Assembly: GCA_029204225.1 (NCBI GenBank)
Contig: CM055100.1
Coordinates: 17,621,650 to 17,685,649 of the forward strand
Length of the DNA: 64,000 bases
From: Diphasiastrum complanatum
Taxonomy: Eukaryota > Streptophyta > Lycopodiopsida > Lycopodiales > Lycopodiaceae
Direction of reading: 5' to 3'
The notes under the pieces were generated by a model, which saw nothing but the letters and a program-made list of their open reading frames with translations, searched no databases and was not told where the DNA came from. The position numbers were made by a program, and so were the translations under genes. The first letter of the stretch is position 1. Every line of letters begins with the position of its first letter. Positions 56,240 to 64,000 of the stretch are shown in pieces.

Positions 56240-56560
56240 CCTATATACAAACTAGATACGCATTGGATCAGTTTTGATGTAGCCAGTGACTATAAGAAGG
56301 ATTATCCTATACGATTTGCAAGCAAACAACTTACAGATCTAGAAAAGAATTATTCAACAACAGAACGTGAAGTGCTAGCCATGATTTTTTCTGTTCGGAA
56401 ATTTCGTCACTACCTCATGGAAATGCACTTTGCATTTTATACTGATCATCAACCGTTACTTTACTTGGTAAACAAGACATGCAATACTGGAATCGAATCC
56501 GCACCAGTTAATATGAAGTGGATGACGAACTGCCAGACTCCTGCGTTGTTCTATGTTGAA
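56240..56560 (+). pseudogene. Gypsy-3 RNase H with two internal deletions
   Basis: HTDASKYAIGAV is missing: the text jumps from LDTHWISF to SDYKKDYPIRFASKQL. A second gap removes RWLLLLxEFD...HVSR between NKTCNTG and APVN. FYTDHQPLLYLVNK remains. Confidence 0.75.
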
Positions 56561-57826
56561 GCAGTGTTTGAGTGGGCGGCAGATATTGTTGAGTACTTGA
56601 TGCTAGGACAACTGAATGACTCTTTGACAAAAGTACAGAAGAGACAAATGATTCATAAGGCTCAACCTTATCAATTAATTGCAAGACAATTGTACCGTCG
56701 TGGATCAGATAATATTTTATGGTGTGTTTTACAACATGAAGTACCAGATTTAATCATGTTTTTACATGATGGCATGGGTGGAGGACACTTCTCTATAGAT
56801 ATTACTATTCGCAAACTTTTGCAATCCGGTTGTTGGTGGCCTACGTTTCATAAGGACATAGAAAATTTTATTCAAACATGTGATGTTTGCCAGCGAGCAC
56901 GATGGCCTACTCGACGGAATTATGAACCCTTGCATCCGGTTTTATCGCAAGCACCGTTTGAAAAATGGGGACTGGATTATGTTGGTCCTATTCATCCTGC
57001 CATGCAAGGATCTCAGGCCCGATGTCGCAACTGATTATATGAGCAAGTGGGTTGAAGCCGAAGTTGTCAAAGTGGCTGATGCGAAATCTACGGCCAAGTT
57101 TTTATATGAAAATATTATAATCAGATTTGGATGTCCGATCAAAATTGTCAGTGGGGGTATACACTCTGTTAATCAAACAATAAAGTGTTTACTGGAAGAT
57201 TTTTTTGTTATACACAGATTTAGTACTCCCTACTATCCCAGGGGGAATGGCCAAGCTGAATCTTCCAATAAGATTCTATGTACCATTATGCAAAGACAGT
57301 TGAAGCAAGTCGGTCCGATTGGGAACATAAACTGTATGCAACATTATGGGCATTCAGAACTGCTTACAAAAATAGTACAAATCAAACACCTTTTCAACTG
57401 GTTTATGGTCAAGATGTTGTTATGTCAATTGAATTTTTAATCTCATCTTTACGCATAGCAGCCACAGAACAATTGAATGATGATATGTCTTTACAACTCC
57501 ATCATGAAGCGTTGCACAAATTATGTGAAACCCGATTGATGGCAGTTCATGCCTTAGCAATAGAGAAAGCCCGTCGCAAGGCATGGCACGATCGTCGATT
57601 GCACAAAAAAGATCTGAAAGCAGGAGATCTTGCATTGATGTACAAAACCAAGCTGATCAAGGGTAAGTTGAAGTTTACCAGTAAAGGCCCGTATAAAGTG
57701 AAGGAAATCCTGAACTATGGCGCAATATTTCTTGAGCACTTGGATGGAAAACGATTCGATACTCCGATAAATGACAACCGATTACGCAAGTTTTGGCAGC
57801 CTGCTCCGCCAGTTCAGCAAGCTTGA
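56561..57826 (+). pseudogene. Gypsy-3 integrase
   Basis: Zinc domain YQLIARQLYRRG, GGGHFSIDITIRKLL, CDVCQRARWPT; catalytic part ATDYMSKWVEAEVV, KIVSGGIHSVN (second Asp of SDxG lost by a small change) and NGQAESSNKI; then LVYGQDVVMS, LCETRLMAVHALA and TPINDNRLRKFW. Three frames overlap because of two frameshifts. Confidence 0.85.
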
Positions 57827-57839
57827 TCTCACTATATTT

Positions 57840-58767
57840 TAATTTTATTTGTTTTTCAATTTTTTGTTTTCAGTATTTAATTTGTTGAGTTTTTTGAAAA
57901 AAGACAGTTAAAGAAAAAAAAAAAAAGCAAAAGAAAGGAAAGACTGATGAGCAAAAGTCAAAATGTCGTCAGCATAAGGAAGCATAGTATTTTTGATGGA
58001 CAATGACTCAGAAAATCACTGATTTGGACAGATTTGGCCTAATACAGTACCATAAACCTTTGCTGAGCTCTCAGACTGTACATCCACTCTTGATTTATCT
58101 AAATTGAGGTGGGCGAAGGTTCCTGACAAGAGAAAATCCAATTTTTGAGTTAGGCAAATGTTCAGCAAAATGCCATTTTGAGAACCTTCGACGAGCATCA
58201 TAACCTCATTATGAACCTTTACCGACCTGCTAGATGATCTTAAAATGTCGAAATTAGGTTGTCCATAGGTTCAGATTGTAAAAAAATGCATTTATGACAG
58301 TACCTAGTCAAAGGACCCTCCTGGGTGAAGGTTCATCCTTCACCAGCCTTGGAAGATGTTCGCCTGATAGGTTCAGGTCCCTTGCAACCTTCGCCGAGAT
58401 TTTTATAGCCTATTTTTACAGTACTGCACATGCCTGCAAATTTTTGTTCAGAACTGATCAGCCAAACTACTATTCAGTGTAATGGACCCACCAAATTCAC
58501 CTATAAGTTGGCTGAATTCGATTCATTCCTCACTTGTGTTAGCAAAGCTCTTGCGAATTTTTCTTGCGACCAAAGCCTTCCAAATTTTCTGCATTGCCTT
58601 CTGATACACTTTCACGCATTTATCATTCCTTTTTTATCATCATGTCTTCTACCGATACTTCCTAGTCTCCACGCTATGCTATCCATCGTGATGTCCCATC
58701 TGCAATAGACATCATGATTCTTCCTAGCACAAGCATGGTCACTTAGTGGATGACCCTTGTGGAGCCT
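57840..58767 (+). mobile_element. Gypsy-3 3' untranslated region and probable LTR
   Basis: After the integrase stop, an A/G-rich tract (57,905-57,944) that can serve as polypurine tract is followed by TGATGAGC, a possible LTR start at 57,946. The block then has AACCTTCGCC-type motifs (58,060-58,400) and, from 58,536, the sequence shared with the window start. It is cut at 58,767 by Copia-7-derived DNA. Confidence 0.45.
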
Positions 58768-58770
58768 GAT
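58536..58770 (+). repeat. Retroelement-derived repeat, copy 2 (matches 1-245)
   Basis: Contains ATG 58,642 with in-frame TAGs at 58,663 and 58,744. The second TAG coincides with that at 219 in copy 1; the first replaces a CAG there. Confidence 0.75.
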
Positions 58771-58804
58771 GAGGGTTGATGGAGGAGACGATAGCGAGAT
58801 AGCG

Positions 58805-58816
58805 GCTCTGATGCCA
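58805..58816 (-). promoter_or_regulatory. Primer-binding site downstream of the Copia-7 LTR
   Basis: The minus strand reads TGGCATCAGAGC, one change from the standard site, one base after the LTR-terminal CA. A primer site belongs after a 5' LTR, yet this LTR is the 3' LTR of Copia-7. Confidence 0.8.
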
Positions 58817-58817
58817 C

Positions 58818-59376
58818 TGAAGGAAAGGTTCCAGCAGGAGTCGTTGATATCACCTCTGCTTGGCGATCATGTCTAGACACTGTCGCGGATCTCTCTCTCA
58901 CTCTCTCTTAACCTCTCTAAAGTCCAAGCTGAATCGCTCTTACAATCCTCCAGAGTGTAGTCAGTTACTACTGATCTACGTTTAAACAATTTAATATAAC
59001 ATTCAATAAACTTCAAGCATAGTGCAAAAATTAAGATTGAACAAGAACAAACCCAGACACGAATAATTCAGCCTAAGCATTCAGCATATGAGATCATGCA
59101 CTCTAGGAAGTAATCTGTATTGATTCTTCCTGATTTCTTCAAGTTTCACTGCATGCAGATTCATGAAGTGCGCTGGCGTGAGAGGGATGAACTTCTCTCA
59201 CGGATGATCGTCTCTCTCTACTAGCGGACTATGGATTTTCTGATCCTAGACAGAATGTCTTCTCACACGCAAGCGGAGCTTCTGTGTGTGTTCCGTCTTG
59301 ATTGCTTCACTAGCATTAGACTTTTTCACATCTGTGTGTGTGTGTTCTTTTGAATCACACTTCTGAATGTATGCCA
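58818..59376 (-). mobile_element. Copia-7 LTR, 559 bp
   Basis: TG...CA ends: plus-strand TGAAGG at 58,818 and ...TGCCA at 59,376. On its upstream side (minus reading) an A/G-rich polypurine tract (rc of 59,378-59,390) precedes it; on its downstream side a primer-binding site follows. It thus has the neighbours of both a 3' and a 5' LTR. Confidence 0.75.
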
Positions 59377-60675
59377 CTACTTCTTTTTTTCAGACTGAAT
59401 GCTATTTTGCTCTATTCTGATACATGTTAAGTATCGTTCAGTAAGTACAGTTTCTCTAAGTAAATCTAGGATTAGAATAATTAACCATCTGTAACTAATC
59501 ATAGAATTATAAGAGTGGCAGTTTAGCCATGACCTAGGAGAATCCACTGATGCTATGTCATCAGGTCGGATCCTTGTACTTCTGTGTACTAGAGCGGTCT
59601 CTGGTGGTACTTCCTGGAGCATGAGGACTGGACGTGTTTCATTTACCTCGTCCCTTTGCGGTCTGCGGTCCTGAAGGTGAGTTTGCGATCCTCGAACAAT
59701 TGCTATTGTTCGCAGACTGTTGGTCTTTGTCGTCGTTGACCATTTGTGTTCGCGATACCGTTCGAGGTTCATGCCCGCGACACTCTTCGAAGTTCGTGTC
59801 TCCATATGTTCGTCTTCGCGAAGATCTTCGTCAGTTGAGGGGCCGAAAGCTAGCCAAGCTCTATACTTAGGAGCACTTTGTTCCTTCAGCTCCCTCTCAA
59901 AGCATGATAGCTTGATGATCCTGAGACTTCTCCTTTGCCTCTCAAAGAGCCCTTTATCCAGAGCCTTGGTGAAGATATCTGCAACCATATCTTTCATTCC
60001 TATGAAGTTGGTCTGCATCATCTTCTTCTCTATCAGATCCCGAATCAAGTGATACTTGATTGCGATGTGCTTCGTCCTGGAATGGAACATGGGATCCTTT
60101 GTCAAGTGTATTGCAAAGGTGTTGTTTATCTGCAAGACAAATGGCTCATTCCTTGGCTCGCACAACTCGTCCAGGAACTGCCTTAGCCAAACTATCTTGT
60201 TGGTCATCTTTGCTACTGATACGTATTCTGCTTCGTAGGATGACTGGGCTACCACGGTATGCTTCTTGCTGACCCACAGAATTGCTACTCCTGATGCAAT
60301 GGTGCATCCTCCTGAGACACTTTTGCAATCATCTTTGAGAGATGCCCAACTAACATCGCTGTAAGATAAAATCCTGAGATCTGCACCACGACAATAACAC
60401 AAGCCGTAATCCTTTGTCAATTGAAGATATTGCAAAATGCGTTTTGCAATCTTCCAATGTGTTGACCTTGGATTCGTGCAGAATTGGCTCATCTTGAATA
60501 CTGCATAAGCAATATCAGGACGTGTGTTGTCTACAAGGTACATCAGTGAACCTATCAGCCTCCAATAAGGTGTGAGCTGCATCTGTTTTTTTTCTGCCTC
60601 AGTCCTTGGACAGTCTTCGTTTGTTAGAATTGTCCCTGCGAGCATTGGAGTGTTGGCTCCTTTGCAATTCAGCAT
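59377..60675 (-). pseudogene. Copia-7 RNase H with a long C-terminal extension
   Basis: 432 codons without stop. RNase H blocks: TRPDIAYAVFKMSQF, SYSDVSWASLKDD, AQSSYEAEYVSV (Glu), FVLQINNTFAIHL (where DN is usual, so a catalytic Asp is Asn), FHSRTKHIAIKYHLIRD, ADIFTKAL. The domain ends near residue 250. About 180 further codons remain open through LREDEHMETRTSK and TRIRPDD-like text and end at the polypurine tract. Copia pol normally stops soon after RNase H. Confidence 0.85.
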
Positions 60676-60833
60676 CCCAAAGTCCTGTAGGATCTTTTGG
60701 GTGTATCTGGACTGGTGAAGGTATAACTTACCTCCCTTATAGTCCCTTTTAATCTGTAAGCCTAGGTAACACCTGGCTTCTCACAGATCCACAATCTCGA
60801 AGTGTTTCGAGATGTCTGTCTTCACCTCAACTA

Positions 60834-61519
60834 TTAGCTGTTCACTCCTGCATAGTATGAGAGTGTCATCCACATAAATACCACTATGATAATCTGCCCG
60901 TCTGTAACCTTGACATATACATTGGATTCTGCCAACAGAGGCTTGAATCCCAATGATTTGAGGGCTCTTGATCTTTCTTTTTGTACCATTGTCTGCCTAA
61001 TTGCTTCAGACCATAGATGCTTCTGTGCATTCTGCATACATAGTCAGGAAATGAATTCGAGATGAATCTTGGGGGTTGATCCATGTAGACCTGTTCATCT
61101 AGTTCGCCATGCAAGAAGGCTGTCTTCTCGTCCACTATGTGGATCCTGAGGTCACAAACTACTGCATATGTGAACAACGGACGTAGTGACGAATGTTTGA
61201 CGACAGGTGAGAAGGTTTCACAATAGTCAATACCATATCTCTATGAGAAACCTTTCACTACCAGTCTTGCCTTGTATGTTGTCACACTCCCTTCTAGTCC
61301 ATATTTGAGTTTAAAAACCCATTTGCATTTCACAGCCTTTTGCTTATGAGGTAATGGCTCCAACGTCCATACCTGGTTCTTCCTCATGGACTCCATCTCA
61401 TCGTTCATGGCTTGGATCCATTCGTCCTTCTCTGGACTTTCGATTGCCTCCTCAAATGTCTGTGGTTTGCCATTGAACCCGCAGAACTCTTCTGATATGG
61501 AAGCTGAGCTGCCTGGCAC
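60834..61519 (-). pseudogene. Copia-7 reverse transcriptase (frameshifted)
   Basis: WIQAMNDEMESMRKNQVWTL, KCKWVFKLKY, ARLVVKGFS; then in a second frame HIVDEKTAFLHGELDEQVYM, YGLKQLGRQW; then a third frame where YVDDTLI is split by a shift near 60,870. About three disruptions. Confidence 0.85.
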
Positions 61520-61578
61520 AAATCTTGTTGGCGTTCTTCATGGTCTCGAAGACCTTCAGGGAGATCCTCCCTGAACAG

Positions 61579-62398
61579 CTATGCCTTTGCCTTTCTCTGC
61601 ACTTTGCTCGGTCCAGAACCATTTTGGTTTACAGGAACTGCAGCGGCAGGTTGCCTCTCGAATCTTTCTTCGTCTGATTCGTCGTTCGAATGGGAGACGA
61701 CTCGAAAATCTTCGTCTTCGCGTTCATCCTCTGCTCCCTCTAGCGTTGGCGGCAAGTTAGAGTATTGTTTCTCCAAAACTTCATAGCTGACAGGATCTTC
61801 ATTGGCCATTGTCCTGCTCTCGTCGAATCTGACGTCTCTCACTATCTTCACAGTGTTTGTGTCAGGCATGTAGATTCTGTAGTATGACGAATTGTTGTCA
61901 TATCCTACCAAGAATCCCTGCTCGGCTTTCTCATCGAACTTCTTGTGAAGCTTGTCAGGAATATGTGCATATGCTGCACAGCCAAATATTCTGACGTGAG
62001 ACAGGTTGGGCTTTCTGCCCCACCATAGCTGGTGTTGTGTGAGGAACACCTGATTTGCCTATCTTGTTCTGGATGTATGCTGCCGTAGCTACTGCTTCAG
62101 CCCACAGTTCCCTTGGAGCTTTCGAGTATGCCATCATGCATCTGGCTGCTTCCATGAGGGTCCTGTTCTTTCGTTCAGCAACACCATTGTGCTGCAGTGT
62201 ATAGGTTGTTGTCCTTCTATGAATGATTCCATGATCATTGTAGAAGTCAGTGAAGCTATTCGAGATATATTTGCCACTTCGATCGGTTCTGACCTGCTTC
62301 ACTTTGCTGCATGTGCATCTCTCTGCCCAATTCACATATTCTGTGAATTTATCGAGTGCTTCAGATTTATACTCTGAAAAACTTACTGTAATCATCAA
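61579..62398 (-). pseudogene. Copia-7 integrase
   Basis: KQVRTDRSGKYIS (second catalytic Asp; usual SDxGGE changed), LQHNGVAERKNRTLMEAAR (catalytic Glu), LWAEAVATAAYIQNK; then HVRIFGCAAYAHIPD, FLVGYDNNSSYYRIY and an acidic linker. One frameshift near 62,000 and a stop upstream of 62,398, where the first catalytic Asp would lie. Confidence 0.85.
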
Positions 62399-62544
62399 TG
62401 AAGGTGATGAAATATTTTGATCCTCCTATAGAGATTACATTGAATGGTCCACAGATGTCAGAGTGCACCAGCTCCAAAATCTTCATTTTTTTGTAGGAGT
62501 CTTTGACAAATGGTGTCCGTGACATCTTGCATTTCAAGCATGCA

Positions 62545-62844
62545 TCACAGGTGGTCTAACTGGTTGCATTCGAGATGCTGACCCCCGCTATCGCTCCATG
62601 ATGACTTGTTTGGTACAATGCCATCGAATTCATGTGGCAGTCTTCTATGCCACAGAGTGTCTGACGAGTCATCGTGAGTCTGATGCATTTGATCTTCAGG
62701 TAGGCGTACCTTCAGGTGATACAGGTTGCCTTTACTTCTTCCTTGAGATATGAGAGTGCTCGTGCTGGAGTCGATCACGTTGCATGTTTCATTTGAAAAC
62801 GTCACACGCATCCCTGCATCAGCTATTCTTGCTACAGATAGCAA
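62545..62844 (-). pseudogene. Copia-7 GAG-pre-integrase
   Basis: MLSVARIADAGMRVTF, then DTLWHRRLPHEFDG, where the family has LWHxRLGHxxxxxL. The CxxC half is decayed. Confidence 0.75.
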
Positions 62845-62930
62845 GTCCTGCTATAGAGTTGGCAAGAATAGAACGTCTTCGAGTCGTCTGTCTTTGCCGT
62901 TGGTGTTCAGCCAGAGTGAACCTATATCGT

Positions 62931-63116
62931 TCACTTGATGTCTTGATCCATCTCCAAGGCACTTCTGAAATCAGACATGATTTGTCTGGACATCACAAAG
63001 TGCGAGGTTGCTCCTGAATCTAGGATTACCTCATGTGTGCCAGATGTAGATGCTGCACACAAGTCTTCACAGATATAGGCGGTCGAACAATTTCTGTTCG
63101 CTCTTTGTTCGCCCAT
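62931..63116 (-). pseudogene. Copia-7 protease
   Basis: EVILDSGATSHFV holds an intact DSGA active site. The frame ends after about 60 codons and text resumes in another frame. Confidence 0.85.
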
Positions 63117-64000
63117 CTTCGAACTTTCGGGCTCCTCGACATAGGATGAACTGTTGTTGTTCTCCTATCTGCTCTGTCTAGATCTGCTTCTTGGGTTCTG
63201 TCGGCATGACCCTTCTTGTGGCAATGGATACACTCAATCTTGGGATTGAGCCAGCAGAAATCCACAGTGTGCCCATCTCTTCTGCATTTTGTGCAGGCCT
63301 TCTTATCGACATCTTGTCGTTTTGAACTGCCTTTCGTCTTCCAGTTGCTCTTGCTGGTTCCCTCTGCTTGCTAGTTGTGATCCTGTCTTTGGTTAGAATC
63401 CCTCTTAGGCTTAGATTTGTTCTTCGACCTTTCTTTGTTGTCGTAGAGTGCCTGGTCAGATCCATCTTTGTGATCAAGATGCTCTCTAGCCTCGACCTCC
63501 TCTCGAATCTCGACAATCGTCTTTTCGAGGTTCATCGTGGGATCTTTCGCGAGCAGGGTCCGTGTCGTCTGGAATGATCTGGGCAATGCTCTCAACAAGT
63601 ATGTCAGCTGCTTCTCAGCTGAGACTGTATTTTCTGCTCTTGAGTTGTGTAGTGACAGGAATAGATCCTTCATCTTCCTCACAAATGATGTAAGGTCCTT
63701 TCTGTCCCACTGCAGGTTTGTCAGTTGATCTTCGAGCATCATTATCTGACTTCTTGATTTCATCTGAAATCTGGTCAACAGTGCATCCCACATCTCCTTG
63801 GCATTGGAGAGTGTTGCAAGATCAAGTGTAAGGCTATCTTCGATGGAAGATGATAGCAAGGCTACTGCCTTGTCGTTTTTCTCCCTCCATTCGCGTAGCT
63901 CTTTGCCTATTGTTGTAGGCATTTCTTCTGTGCCATCTACCCAGGGGAAGACTCCTTCGCCCTTGAGTATTAAGGATGTCTTAACTTTCCAAGCTAGAAA
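63117..64000 (-). pseudogene. Copia-7 gag with zinc knuckles, continues beyond the window
   Basis: The gag frame is open from the right edge (AWKVKTSLILKG at about 63,990-63,950) to 63,371, with EMWDALLTRFQMKS, LRALPRSFQTT and a Lys/Arg-rich tail. After one TAG it continues in frame with SNWKTKGSSK, then CTKCRRDGHTVDFC (CX2CX4HX4C). A second knuckle CIHCHKKGHAD has lost its final Cys. Capsid and RNA-binding protein. Confidence 0.88.

Overview
The window is nuclear DNA from a land plant with a repeat-dominated genome. Evidence: several families of Ty1/Copia and Ty3/Gypsy LTR retrotransposons with plant-type primer-binding sites (TGGTATCAGAGC, complementary to the 3' end of initiator Met tRNA), a BAHD-family acyltransferase gene with a short GT-AG intron, telo-box-like CCCTAAA motifs, and long AT-rich stretches with foldback elements and microsatellites. 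Nothing in it looks bacterial, viral or organellar. I cannot name the species; the repeat density would fit a fern, lycophyte, gymnosperm or large angiosperm genome.

Layout. 1-1.5 kb: decayed retroelement-like ORFs; the first 245 bp recur at 58.5-58.8 kb. 4.05-4.4 kb: a nested foldback. 4.6-9.5 kb: a 522-bp direct repeat (4,626 and 9,000) flanks tandem-repeat DNA and a SWIM zinc-finger remnant of MULE/FAR1 type. 11.9-18.4 kb: the only clear host locus. A promoter plus first exon of a BAHD acyltransferase is present twice (12,454 and 16,915), but only one second exon exists (17,450-18,349). The downstream pair makes an intact 442-residue enzyme; the upstream first exon is open, in the same splice phase, and could act as an alternative first exon. 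18.6-19.3 kb: telo-box/CT-rich leader-like DNA and a TPR-type exon fragment.

21.3-41.1 kb: a graveyard of LTR elements. Copia-1 (+, integrase core deleted), Copia-2 (-, nearly complete gag to RNase H), Copia-3 (+, fragment), Gypsy-1 (+, starts in mid-RT), Copia-4 (+, gag only), Copia-5 (+, LTR/PBS/gag/protease, truncated at integrase) and Copia-6 (+, decayed, carrying a foldback insertion). 42.1-46.5 kb: a 55-bp tandem array and two exon-like remnants. 46.5-53.0 kb: Gypsy-2 (-, long gag-pol with a mutated RT active site). 53.4-58.8 kb: Gypsy-3 (+, internally deleted), with motif-rich DNA on both sides. 58.8-64.0 kb: Copia-7 (-), whose 559-bp LTR is followed by a second primer-binding site; its gag runs off the right edge.

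Nearly all coding sequence is therefore retrotransposon-derived and inactivated. The BAHD gene is the one likely functional host gene. I found no CRISPR, rRNA, tRNA or new multi-gene system. The most promising observation is the duplicated promoter/first-exon structure of the BAHD locus, followed by the foldbacks, the variant zinc-knuckle array in Gypsy-2 and a C-to-T (CAG to TAG) stop-codon signature in the transposons.
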